Shown here one piece after another: positions 13,168-26,234 of a stretch of 64,000 nt of DNA. The DNA comes from Rhabditophanes sp. KR3021. Lineage: Eukaryota; Nematoda; Chromadorea; Rhabditida; Alloionematidae. The first letter of the stretch is position 1. Every line of letters starts with the position of its first letter. Location: contig CAUJLY010000003.1 in assembly GCA_963281155.1 (NCBI GenBank), forward strand, positions 4,650,001 through 4,714,000, given 5' to 3'. The notes under the pieces are model-generated. The model saw nothing but the letters and a program-made list of their open reading frames with translations. It did no database searches and had not been told where the DNA came from. The position numbers and the translations under genes were made by a program.

Positions 13168-14478
13168 TTTAATTATACAAATTATTTAGTTTGTGTATTA
13201 TATTAAAATGGTGGAAAGTCTAAAATAATAAAATTAACACAAATCTTTCCTCATCAACAATAAGAAATTTTAACGAGAATCATTAAAAAATAGTGCCCAA
13301 TGAAGCGCAATTTATATTTATAAATGTATAGTTGAGCCTTTTTCCTCAAAGGCGGCGTAACATGTATTTTTATAATATTTTGATGTGTTGGTGGTACTAA
13401 AGATACGAAAAGGGCTTTACCTTGAAATGGAAATTTATTAATTATTTTTAAAGCATTAAAAGGTGGATGTCGTTAAGACGGGAGGAGATTATTAAACACC
13501 GTTATACACAAAAACAAAGATTACATTAAAAGTTTGGACGAATATCGAGTATGAATGTGTTTATCTATATAAAGAATGAGACTGCATCTATTAAAATAAT
13601 TGTCAGCTTTTGTTATATATTACATTACTTGATAGATGAATTATTTCATCAAAATCAACGATGACAAAAAATAAGTTCCCAAAAAATGGACGAAGAGAGA
13701 AATGAGCGTTCACTTGAAAAGTGCACATATAATTTAAAAATTAGATGGACCCCTTCTAGCGAAATTCGGAAATATAGAGAAGTAGTAAAAGTAATTATCA
13801 TAAATTGCTTAAATAGATGTCTCCCTTTCAAGTATGAAATTAAAGAAGTATCTATAGATATTTAAATATTAACTTTTGTGGCACATTCGTTTGTTGTCAA
13901 GTTAATTGAAATTGTTTGGTTGTAGAGGTCTTAATTGATAGTCGAGAGAAGGAAGGATTAAATGAATATTTAAGGGGGCTGGTGTTATTATTTAAATAGT
14001 CCCTGTTTGGCACTAGTAAAAAGTAACGGCTATTTTTACAACCCTCAAAGTACCTCATATTATGTATGTGGTAAATAGTTAAACGATGAATTAATGAGTA
14101 AAAGAGAAAAACGAGATAAGACAAATTTTAATTTTGATAATTCATTTCTTTGATAAATATGATAAGCCAGTATTATTTTTTGGGCTCTTTGCGTGGGTAT
14201 ACAGATTGAAATTGGAGGACATTTATCGATACAAAGATATCAAATAAAAATCATTTTTATGCAAAAAGGTTGTACAATTGTGAAATACACCAAATAAAAG
14301 ATGTACAAAGTGTCAACAATAGAATATTAAATAGTATGTGTTGATACATTTCTTTTGGCGAAGTATATCTGCATATGTGTATTTATTTATACACCCTTCA
14401 TGTAGTCAACTTTCTCCATTTCTACCAATCTGAAATTAAAAAATTACTTTTCTTGTTTCATTATGTGAGGGCATGCTC
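13168..14478. other. Intergenic region, 1.3 kb
   Basis: Between the start of the myristoylated helical protein gene and the stop codon of MED18, both on the minus strand. No coding-quality frame is seen on either strand; the longest minus frame (13897-14124) lacks codon bias and splice partners. It probably contains the promoter of the helical-protein gene and the MED18 3' UTR. Confidence 0.5.
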
Positions 14479-15379
14479 TCAAATGAGACTAATTTGTGCC
14501 ACATCGATGGAGATGTAAGGATGTTTAGTGTTATCCTGAGGGCATATGCAATAAAAACGAAAGCAAAGCATAAAAACGTACGGATGAAATTGATCTGCAA
14601 AATCACGAAGCATTTTGGCTGATGCAATATGGTCGTTTAGATATGGCATCATAATTGACATTTCGATAATATGACAATCTCCGAATGGTTTTATATTTGT
14701 TTGTTGATAATTTCCTAGTTCGATTATTTTGGAAATTTGATAAACTGTTACCTATAAAGGATAAATAATTAATGGCTCTCCTAAATGAACATACGACAAT
14801 TGTTCCTCTTGTTCTGGCAAAACCATTTGCGATATATTCGAAATCTACACGCAATCCCAACCGTCTCATAAAGTCCATATATTCGCCTGATTTGGAAACA
14901 GAATCAATTCTACTTCTAACGATGCAAGGACATTTATTATCAATTTCCGGATTTCCAATATATTTCATATGCATAAAGCTGTCAACTCCCGGGAACTTTC
15001 TCCTGAATCTAATTGTCAATGATTTTTCCTTTCCGTTTGGGCCTAAATTGAATGTTAGTAAAATGAATTAAGAAGGTAAGTAAGTTTAAATAAATTAAAT
15101 AAGTCAAATTGAATTAAAACTAAGCTGTAATTGTTGCCACTTACGAAAATAGGCGACCATTTCGTGTTCTGAAAAAGGGACTTCTCCTGGATCACACAAC
15201 CCATCTAGTCTTTGTTTCAGCATTTGTAATGAATCTTTGTGAATGCATCCATACAAAATTATTTCTTTCTTTTGATAAGCTGCACGCCTGACTTGGTCAG
15301 AAAAATCTTCAAATACACTTTTATCCGACAAAGGATTATATTTGGTTTCTTTTTGTTGATGTGAAGGAATACTAGCCAT
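14479..15379 (-). CDS. MED18: Mediator complex subunit 18
   Basis: Minus-strand exons 15379-15145, 15042-14795 and 14751-14479, phases consistent, about 251 residues. The second intron is only 43 bp. The protein follows the MED18 pattern through its length: ILYGCIHKDSLQMLKQRLDG then LCD and SEHEMVAYF at the N-terminus, a central HMKYIGNPE block, LGLRVDFEYIANG, and RGTIVVTVYQI across the 43-bp intron. The last part has MLRDFADQFHPY. Mediator subunit 18 belongs to the head module and bridges Mediator to RNA polymerase II. A further 42-bp GT-AG intron may remove the Cys/Phe-rich stretch just before the end (within about 14585-14540), giving a protein closer to the usual 208 residues. It diverges from GTPBP10 with 169 bp between start codons. 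Confidence 0.9.
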
Positions 15380-15548
15380 AGTGCCAAAGGACTTTTAAAA
15401 CGGTTCCTCAATAAAGTGAAATTAATGTAAGTGCAGCTAAAAATAGATCGAAATAAGTATATAGCAAGCACGATACTTTTATCTTTCGACAATCTTAAGA
15501 GGAAGTACATTGGAAAGATGACACATTTTGAATTAAAGTATTTACAAA
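15380..15548. promoter_or_regulatory. Compact bidirectional promoter region, MED18 / GTPBP10
   Basis: 169 bp separate the start codons of MED18 (minus) and GTPBP10 (plus). No other coding sequence fits here, so the two genes must share this interval for their 5' ends and core promoters, unless one is trans-spliced from further away. No specific factor site is claimed. Confidence 0.5.
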
Positions 15549-16735
15549 ATGCGCCTATCTTGGTTTCGTTGCGCTTCTGCTATTGAAAAGGCCGGAATTA
15601 TTACGCATGACCGGATTAGACTGTCAGTCAAAGCAGGTAATGGAGGAAATGGTCTGGCCAGATACAATGGCATTGGCGGAAATGGCGGAGATGTGTTTGT
15701 CGTTCCTAAGTCCGGAGTTACTTTTGATAATTTTATGAAGAAGTTTAAAGATACTGAAAATATTGTAAGGGCAGTTAATGGCGATAATGCAACTATAATT
15801 AAGTTAATAGGGGAACACGGAAAAAGAATTGTACGTTCTATTCGGAAGTATTTATTTATTATTGTTCCAGGTTTTAGAAGTGCCTGTAGGAGTTGAATGT
15901 GTAAATGAAGACAGTCATTTACTTGTTCACCGTTTGAATGTCCCCAATAAGAAATATTTATTGGCAACTGGTGGATTAGGCGGATGTGCGTCAAACAATT
16001 TCCAAGGAAGAAAGGGAGAATCTTCCATTTTAAGTATCCATCTAAAGCTACGAGCAAATGTCGGAATAGTTGGATTTCCAAATGCCGGCAAAAGCACATT
16101 ACTTAAGGCCCTGATACCAAAAATGCCCGTAAAAATTGCAAGTTACCCATTTACTACAGTCAAACCACAAATTGGGAAATATCAATTTGAAAAATAGTCC
16201 AGACGTTGACTATCCCTTCTCCCTAAGTTTCGCTGATTTGCCTGGGTTAATTGAAGGGGCGCATATGAATAGAGGAAAGGGGCATTCTTTTTTGAAACAT
16301 TTGGAGCATAGTGATATTATTTGCATGGTAATAGATATCAAGGGATTTCAACTAGGAAATAACACAAACGATGAATATAGAAATGCACTCGAAAGTATTG
16401 CCATATTGAACTCTGAGTTGGAAAAATACGACCAGCGGTTAGTTAAGAAGCCTATGATTTTAGCTCTAAATAAGATGGACTTACCAGAAGCCGAGGAGGA
16501 GGCAAATAGTCTATTGGCTATTTTGAAACAAGACAATTGGCAAACAAATGTTGACGAAAAGATTAGGCCGCAATTACCTACTAAATTTAGTAATGTTATT
16601 AAGATGAGTGCCAAAAATAGAGAGTTGTCAAATTTCAAGGAAGTTGCTAAGAAACTTCATGACAAATGTTATCCTCTACGAACACTTCAAGATATATCTT
16701 TTGAACCACCAGAAAAACATATTAAAGTATTGTAA
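15549..16735 (+). CDS. GTPBP10: Obg-family mitochondrial GTPase, with a single-base frame shift
   Basis: Exon 1 is 15549-15830; a 40-bp GT-AG intron follows; coding resumes at 15871 and ends at 16735, about 381 residues if the shift is bridged. The Obg fold is seen first (LSVKAGNGGNG, GGNGGDVFV). The GTPase motifs follow: G1 GFPNAGKST, switch region YPFTT, G3 DLPG, G4 NKMD and G5 SAK. The order and length fit GTPBP10 (387 residues in human), which assists maturation of the mitochondrial large ribosomal subunit. At 16190-16194 (a run of five A) the frame ends in TAG, and the conserved sequence continues in the +1 frame (SPDVDYPF, then ADLPGLIEG). No intron can bridge this without removing conserved residues. 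It may be an assembly error, a true mutation or a recoding site. Confidence 0.88.
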
Positions 16736-17149
16736 ATTTTTGTGTATATTGTGTGCACCAAAGTGAAAAGACATTATACATAATAATAGTAATAAACAAC
16801 TTCTATTAGCTTACCTTTTGAGACCAACAGTAAAATTGTATTCATTTAATCTTTAGAGAAATTTAGGATGATTTAATTGAAATCACTAGTTGTGTTTCAC
16901 AATTTTCGATGGCGCTTTTATCAATTTTATGAGTAACACACCATTAGCCTTTTAAAATTATTTTATGTACTTGAAGATCTGATTTTTAAAAAGTGATTAA
17001 AAGTGATTGGTTGTTTAGATAAACTTTAAAAATATATTCATTTTAAGAAAAAACTCATTTAACGATTTTAATGATAACCTAAATATAGTTAATAACTGTC
17101 TTAATCGAAAGATTCAAATAAACACACAAACAATAATATCAATGATTTC
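16736..17149. other. Intergenic region between convergent genes
   Basis: About 400 bp of AT-rich sequence after the GTPBP10 stop and before the stop of the small minus-strand exon at 17150. No coding frame. Presumed 3' UTRs of both. Confidence 0.5.
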
Positions 17150-17441
17150 TTAGTCTAAGTACATCCTTATACCTAGATTGGAGAATAGCTGTGGCTTCAC
17201 ACGAACTTCTTTATCATGGCTAATAATACCTTCGGTATTTTTTAAAATGCTTAGTTTATCTGTCAAATTATTTTCCTTGCTACTACTATAATCTCCAGCA
17301 ATTAACTCACTCAAATAATTTCGAATTTGTTCTGACATTAAACACTCGCCGATTTCCTTTAAATGTTCACATTTGTAAAATTCAAAACCAAGGGTTTTAC
17401 GTAATACTAAATTCTCCCGAGACTGTTGTTATCATTTTATT
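17150..17441 (-). CDS. Terminal exon of an unidentified protein
   Basis: The minus-strand frame from about 17441 to the stop at 17150 reads as real coding sequence, beginning SRENLVLRKTLGFEFYKCEH after a CAG acceptor and ending RVKPQLFSNLGIRMYLD, about 97 residues. There is an internal Met at 17338 (MSEQIRNYL). Its acidic, helical composition and clean stop suggest the last exon of a small protein or of a larger gene whose upstream exons I could not place. The next sequence upstream is a MULE transposase relic, so the gene may be interrupted. Function unknown; it does not resemble the first exon of the intact MULE in this window. Confidence 0.35.
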
Positions 17442-17538
17442 TTTAATACAATTCCATTGATCGAACATTTTTTAGCAGGTAAGAGCAATAAATTCGAGAA
17501 TAATTTGTAAGGCTGTGTAGAAGATGCTATACCTATTT

Positions 17539-17720
17539 TCATTTTGCATAAGCTTCCAAAACATTTCTATTCGCGAAAATGACATTTGAATCACTTTCCT
17601 TTTTACAAACTCTAAATGTTAATGGAGCATCACCGCCATCAAATTTCTTACATATTTAATATTTTTCACGATAATCGTTGCCATTACAAAATTCGGCATG
17701 AGAACGGTAAGATTTATTTC
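17539..17720 (-). mobile_element. Relic of a MULE transposase
   Basis: The minus-strand frame at 17649-17539 reads FDGGDAPLTFRVCKKESDSN followed by VIFANRNVLEAYAK and a stop. It aligns without gaps to the stretch LPMSFRVVGKDGDS to VLELYAK of the intact MULE transposase at 31715-34107. Just upstream (to about 17720) NGNDYREKY matches its NENNDYAEEVY in an adjacent frame. About 60 codons remain and no transposon ends were found, so this is an old fragment of the same family, on the minus strand. Confidence 0.7.
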
Positions 17721-18159
17721 TCAGATATTTACCTCTTTACAATATTGACCTAACTCAATTTTTGAATCACCAACAGTTATTCCAATGTTTGAACAAATTA
17801 GTTCAACATTCTTTACACCATATAAAAAAGAATCTATTCTTATAATAAGAGAAGAGAAAGATGAATGTTGTGTTTAGATTAGCATAAAATAGAGTTACGT
17901 TTAAGTCTCTACCTCACGGCATATATGAAAATCTTGATATATTCGAATATTATTACATATTTTTCATTGACATAGGGTACTTTTAAATAAATGTGGCATT
18001 TCATCAGGAAATATGCAAAACATTTTGATACAAACTTGATGTTAGCATCGACGATAGTATTCATTTGATATTAAAAAATTTACTAACAATATTTCAATCA
18101 TAAAATAGAAGTGGTGCAATTTGATTTTAAAACAGTTTATTTATCTTGAATCGAAAATA

Positions 18160-21100
18160 TTATACTTCAGTCGTAAGATCTTCATGGTCCTCTAATATTT
18201 TAACTCTTACTATTGGAAAGAAACTGATAGCTTCTTTTCGAACTGGTGAACGTTTATGAGATTTGATTTTAAATCTTAATAAACTAAAAAACTCCTTCCT
18301 TATCGGGGCATTCATAATAATGACAATGGGTGCATTTGTCGAGCAAAGAATGTCGTTTGCAATGAACCAAATTGTTCGGTACATCCAAGGATCTGTTGGG
18401 GGTGCTAAAGCCGATAATAATGAGAATATTCCCAACGCCAAATAGCATACAAATATTAAGAATCCTGATGTTGCTAATCGTAAAGCTACGCCCTTTAAAT
18501 AGATGATTAATATAACGAAAGCATATTTAATAATATAAATTTGTGAGTTAATTATGCTTTAAGGAGACAGTGGTTCATAAAATCTTTTTGTTTTACATTC
18601 AAATTTATTTCACTTATAAAGGTGTTTTATGTCTCACTCAAGTTGATATTTTGATCTTGAAGCGACAATTACCAAATACGGGAAGTCAAGAACGACCTCG
18701 CAAAATCAGCAATAGTTATGCAAGTACCCGTTAATAAGAAGTCCAACAATAAGAGAAGATGTCAGTTATCAACCACAATAATCAAATTTGCAGTGATGGA
18801 AGTGTCGAGTCAATCGTCGCAAAGAGTTTCAACTAATAAATTGTGTGGGATTGAGGAGCCAACGGAAGTGGACGAAACTGGATTGACTCTACAGATAGAG
18901 TGTATGTTGATAGTGGAGCATTTTAAAGATGACTTGAGGGGAAATGCGGTTGAGATCTCTGAGAGTTATAATGACGCCAGCAATAGAGTCACATAATTTT
19001 CTTGTTAAAAGAATTAAAGAATATGGCGTGGGCTTATCCCTTTATAGTAAAACGTTTTTCGAAAATCATATAGTAGTCTTTCTTAAACACAAGAAGTTTG
19101 GAAAATCGACAATCTACGGATCTACATCAGTTTCTAGGCATCATGGGGTGATTAAGCGATATTTCAAAGAGGAGCCGTTTAGGAACCTGGTTGATGAAAA
19201 GTTGGAAGAATGGATAAACTTGTTTCTTATCAAAGTTCTTGTGAAACCTGTGCGAGGAGAGAAAAATTACAGGGATGAAATAGCAAGATATGAAATCCTT
19301 TCCCAAGTAGGAAGATGTACAAGAATACCTGTTGGATCAAACTTCAATGATGACTATGAGAAAGTTAAAGATTTAGGCAACCTCAACATGTTGTCAAATC
19401 TGTTGTTCTATGAAGGCAATACTCTATCTTATTTTGCCTCAAATCAAAAAATAATTAATGCCAGCACCCCTTACAGTGAAACAGACTACAGAAGCCGACT
19501 CAAGCTAAAGTTAGTTGTAGATATTGGACAAGATGAAGAATTTGGGGAGTTCGTTATGAACGTATTGAGACAGAAGAAAGATGGAAGAACGGAGGACATT
19601 ACTTACCCTCTCACATGTCCTTATTGTGAACGTGGCTGTTATTCTTCCATTCATTGGCTTAAGAGATCGTGTAGAGGAACAAGAACGACTGCTGCTAAGT
19701 TGAATGAAGATAAGGAATTTATTGGTAAAAGATTCTGGGAAGAATCAGTAAGTTTAATTAATCAAATAAGTTATTTCTTTTCAGGCATTGGATAATTCTG
19801 CTAAATGTAGTCATATTTATCTTGCAAGAGATATTGAAAGGGTAACTAAATACACCGGTGTCTCTGCACCACCAGAACAACAAAAAAATGAAGGGCCTGT
19901 CACAAGATTCTAAAAGCATCGTAAAGATGTTTGTCAGGCTATGGAAAATATTAGTCCAATGACAAGAAAGGAAACGGTGTTTGCTTAAAAGAATGGTTTC
20001 ATTGAAATGATCTATTCACTGGACAAGTTTACAATGGATGTTGCTTTTGCAATTGAGCATGCATTGAACTACCTCCTTACAACTTTGTCCAACTGCTCAA
20101 CTAACCAGGCCATGCTATTTGTTGCCCTACTCTATCCTGAGACACTAAGAAAGTTAGGAGAGTATTTGTATGAACATTTACTCAAGGATCATGGTGTCTA
20201 TCAAATGAAGCCAATCCTTGATCCAAACACTTAACCAAAGAATTTTAAAGGATTGGAATTCAATAGCTGCAAAGCAACTTTCTATGATGTCATTCAGTTA
20301 ACATACCATTAAAGAAAAGAGTTTGTGCGAAGTTAAGAGCTGAAATTGATGAGACTATCAAAGTAGAAAGACAGTTATATGATGTTGCTGCTACATCAGT
20401 GTTTTTAATGCTTTTAAGAATGGAATTGTTTATGCCGGTGTAGCAGGCAAGGTTAGAACAAGACTTCTCAATTGCATTTCAAGTAGCAGACTTTACTTCG
20501 GAGATTCATCTTCTTGAATGAAAAAGAAACGAGAATTATGGAGATTTCGGACATAAAAGACAAATTGTTGCCTTTTACTGTGATGAGTTGACTGCAAATG
20601 AAGCTCTAGCATTTGAGTATGACATCACATTAAACCTTCAGAATGTGATAAGCAACATGGATGCGTCAGAGCAGTCCAACGATGTCGTGTTTAGAAGCAT
20701 CCCGAAACAGTAAAAAGAATTTCTGAATTAGCCCTAGACAAAATGTATTTATCTTCTAAAGATATTTCTTAATAATATTCCGCGAATTTAATATTTTTTG
20801 TCTCTTTTATAAAAGTTTTGATCGCATGTCATTTTGTATACATTTTCGATTGTTTTTTATTTACCTAAAAGCAAAATTAAAATTAAACTAATATTAGTTC
20901 CTTACCTGAGGTTTCTTTATAATTTTGTGCAGTTTTATCTGATAGAATATGCTGCCATAAAGAATTGAAACAAATGCATTTATTATGCCTCCGTCTAAAA
21001 TAGACATCCCGAGAAAATACACACGATGAAATGTATGATCGGAGGCATAAAATAAAACTCCTCCAGTATGGTTGTTTTTCACCACTTTGAATTCAGCAAA

Positions 21101-21751
21101 AAATAGTGGGGCAATGCAAAATAAAGGTAATAACCACTGCAGAAGTAGAAGAATATTAATATGACTTTTTTTCCACCAAAAATCTCGATGGCGATGCGGG
21201 GAATTTACTGCTGTATATCTGCAAAAAGTTATTAAAATTTGTCTATCTTAAAAGATCATAAGCTGATTTTTGAAAATACCTGTCAATTATTTTAAAGGTA
21301 TCATTGTTTAAAGGCGATCACCTAATCATCTTAAAGGTATCAATTTGCAAAGATAATAATTTTAAAAGGAGTCGTTTTGTGATTTTTTAAAAGATAATTG
21401 TTAATTGACTTGCCTATTTAAAGCAATTCCTATAATACCCATAGCTTGAGCATGACCAAAGTATTGAACTCCCAAAACAGGTAACACACTCCATGATTGT
21501 AATTCCCACAAGAAATTAGAAGGAATCCAACCGAAAATTGGGAATTTAAATAAAATAGTTGAATAGAGCATCATTAAAATGTCTGCAGCAGTTAAGTGCC
21601 TGCAGAGTACAAAAAAACTACTAGCTAATGCAGGCTTGTCACTTCTCTTATATAACATCACCAAGAATATAATATTTACAGGAAGGCATATGATTGAGCA
21701 AAATGTAGTTAGGTACTCTATAGTTGTTATGATTTTCAAGCCATCAATCAT
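18160..21751 (-). CDS. Nematode serpentine-type 7TM chemoreceptor
   Basis: Three minus-strand exons: 21751-21414, 21218-20906 and 18492-18160, about 327 residues. Exon 1 encodes TM1-TM3 and ends IGIALNR. The first intron has a GC donor (AG/GCAAGT), and exon 2 completes NRYTAV, the motif after TM3 in srv/srx/srg-type receptors. Exon 2 holds TM4-TM5 (INILLLLQWLLPLFCIAPLF). Exon 3 holds TM6-TM7 and ends with NAPIVIIMNAPIRKEFF and a basic tail, typical of nematode chemosensory GPCRs. The start is the ATG at 21751. The exon 3 acceptor is a weak AAAG. Intron 2 is 2.4 kb, far longer than its neighbours, because it carries an antisense GIY-YIG element. Superfamily assignment is firm; the exact class (srv-like) is tentative. 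The ligand is unknown. Confidence 0.82.
18718..20715 (+). pseudogene. Intronic LEM-3-like GIY-YIG element, copy B (antisense in the GPCR intron)
   Basis: The longest member of the family, on the plus strand. A frame from ATG 18718 is followed, with one shift, by a frame of about 280 codons (18944-19795). This contains a CCHC-like finger (TCPYCERGC, HWLKRSC) and ends at a good 39-bp intron (GTAAGT near 19750, TTTTCAG before 19786). Coding resumes with ALDNSAKCSHIYLARDIE and decays through several stops. At 20405-20510 it reads GIVYAGVAGKVRTRLLN, the YIG strand with its Arg. At about 20560-20690 it reads RQIVAFYCDELTANEALAFE, carrying the expected Glu. The rest of the long N-terminal region matches nothing I know. 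Many disruptions make it inactive. Confidence 0.65.
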
Positions 21752-22594
21752 GGTGGCAGATAAATTTGGAAGTTTGCAAATGAAATTTTTGGGTTATACT
21801 GCTAGCTCATTCGTTGAATATAGAAAAGAATGCTGATATTGGGAGTACTTGCAAATGTAGTTGTTGCTGATTTAGATTGTTGTATTGGAATATTTTTAGA
21901 AGAACAAAAAAGTAATTATGTCTTCTAATTAATTCTTTGCACATATCGCAAAATAAATTAGGCTTAAATATGGGAGAAACAGATCTTAACATCCATCAAT
22001 TTTATTTTTTGGTGGTGAAGATTTTTAATAGACGCCCAACAGATTCTCTTGATGATGTCTTAAGATACAAAATCAAATTAGACTGGGGTTTAATCAATTT
22101 TAAAAAGGTCTCCGTTGAAAGATCAATTATAATTCAGTGTCGTCATTTTTCACTGGCTTCTTATCTGGAAGTGATAAGGACAGGAATGTTATTTTTACCT
22201 GATTCAAGCAGAATCAATTTAATGAATTTATTTTTTATTATATTAATCTTGCACTTCACTATTTTAAAGTTGTTTATGTGCTAAAATGATTACAATTATG
22301 CTTACGCATATTTTACGCTGTGCATATACTTCATGTTAATTTAACAACCATTTCACACTCATTATAGAGAGACGACATGGCACAAGGTGGAACCTATATG
22401 TCATAACTAAAACAAGGAAACCTTATTAAGCGTATCACACACCTAAAAGATAGGCATATGCTATGCCAAAATTAATTACATACGTGGTTGTCATGGATGT
22501 ACGTTCGAGGTATGAGAGTGTGTTGAAAATTTAGCTAACTTATTATTGATATCATATATCTGCTGCGAGGTTGCTATTTCTAAAGTGTCTAAAA
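21752..22594. other. Divergent intergenic region, GPCR / alpha-tubulin
   Basis: 843 bp between the GPCR start (minus) and the tubulin start (plus). Open frames here (21937-22284 and similar) lack coding character and splice partners. Presumed promoters of both genes. Confidence 0.5.
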
Positions 22595-24635
<2,041 letters not shown>

Positions 24636-24916
24636 CGCTTGGAAGTAAAACGATCAAACCAGCACTTTAAAATCAATTAAAATCATATATTAACCAAAGC
24701 TTGAGACGTAGAATCATATTTTAAAGAAACTTGAAAGATCTAAACATATGCTAATCACCATTTTAACATCTAATCATAAAAAATATTTGTCAATTTTTTA
24801 TACCATATAATAAAGTGAATGATGTTATCAGTTACCTTCTTGTTTAGTTTATTATAAAAGTGTTATCTAGAAAACATTTATTCAAAAGCTATTGGTACTA
24901 GTATCGACATATAATA

Positions 24917-25955
24917 ATGAGAGTAGCCGTTATTGGTGAAGGGGTAATTGGGTGTTCATCAGCTTTAGCTATTAAAAGGAGATTTCCATCTGCTGAAGTG
25001 AGTCAACATTTTTATATACCACATATTTATAGTTCTTCTTTAGATAGTAGTTTATAGTGATTTGCCGTTTCAAGAATCTTGTTCTTTTGGACCCGCAGGA
25101 TTATTTAGAGTTGATAAGTTATGTTACAGAGATTTTGCAAAGGCAACTTTTGATCACTTTGCTGTTTTACACAAGTCAGTCGGTCCAGCAAGTGGGGTAA
25201 AGCTATTAAGTGGGTACATTCAATCTGAAGACAAGGAAAAGCTCGAGGCACAAGAAGAAATTTATGGCGACATCGTCTATAACTTTAAATGGCTCAATGA
25301 ACGAGAGAAGATGGGATTACTCGTTAATCCAAAAAACGAGTGCATTCATTTTACTTCTTATGCCTCTGAAGGAAATATCTATGTACCGTATTTGAAAAAC
25401 GAATTATTAAAAGTCGGAGTAGCTTTTAGAAGGCAAAGAATTGAAGATATTGATGATTTAGGTCGCCACGTTGATGTAATCGTAAACTGTGCTGGCTTGA
25501 ACGGAGGTATCGTAGCTGGAGATGGAGATATTGTAACTCCAATTAGGGGTGTTGCAATTGAAGTTGAAACTCCTTGGCACAAGCACTTCTTTTATGAAAA
25601 TTTCTGTAATTTCACCATCCCAAAGGCAAATAGTGTTGTTTTGGGCTCAGTCAAACAAATCGGAAGAACAGACACAATTGTAACTGACGAAGACCGAAAG
25701 GAAATCTGGGAAAATTATCTTCGTATTCAACCAACTTTCAAAGATGCCAAAGTTTTGAGAGAATGGTGTCATCTAAGACCCGAAAGAAAAGAAATCAGGC
25801 TGGAATGCATTGAAAAAAAACTTGCCGATGGGAAAAAGTACTTATTGGTGCATAATTACGGACACGGTGCCAACGGATTTACCTTGCATATGGGATGTGC
25901 CTTAAAAGTGATTGATTTAATCGAAAAGAACACTCATTGTTCATCGAAATTATAA
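24917..25955 (+). CDS. D-aspartate/D-amino-acid oxidase, peroxisomal
   Basis: Two exons, 24917-24997 and 25044-25955, about 330 residues. The N-terminal Rossmann motif VIGEGVIGCS binds FAD. Further signatures are NCAGLNG, the Arg-containing segment CHLRPERKEIRLE, and the C-terminal VHNYGHGANGFTL typical of the DAO/DDO family. These enzymes oxidatively deaminate D-amino acids to 2-oxo acids, ammonia and hydrogen peroxide. The last three residues are SKL, a canonical peroxisomal import signal. The length fits the DDO family; I prefer the D-aspartate oxidase branch, common in nematodes, but the substrate cannot be fixed from sequence alone. It starts 281 bp after alpha-tubulin and ends 279 bp before the MPPED gene on the same strand, spacing that would suit an operon. 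Confidence 0.9.
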
Positions 25956-26234
25956 TATTACAAAATTTAAAGCAAAATAATTCGTTCATAACACTACATT
26001 TTTATGCAATAAAGTTCATAACAAACGACTCATTTTAATGCATCAACTCTTAGCTAATCATAGACTAAACATGAAACGCTGTAGTGTATCGGCATTTACC
26101 AAGCAAATAAATCATCTGATCAAGTAAACAAAACCCTTATCACCTATGGAAAAACGTTTATTCTAAAAAATATATATTTGCATTCAATAATTTATTCGCA
26201 TGTATTTTAATTTACTGAAATTTATTTGGCTGCT

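Noticed and set aside
21290..21390. Repeats of ttaaaggtatca in GPCR intron 1 as a regulatory array
   Set aside because: Only two or three imperfect copies in very AT-rich DNA; no further support.
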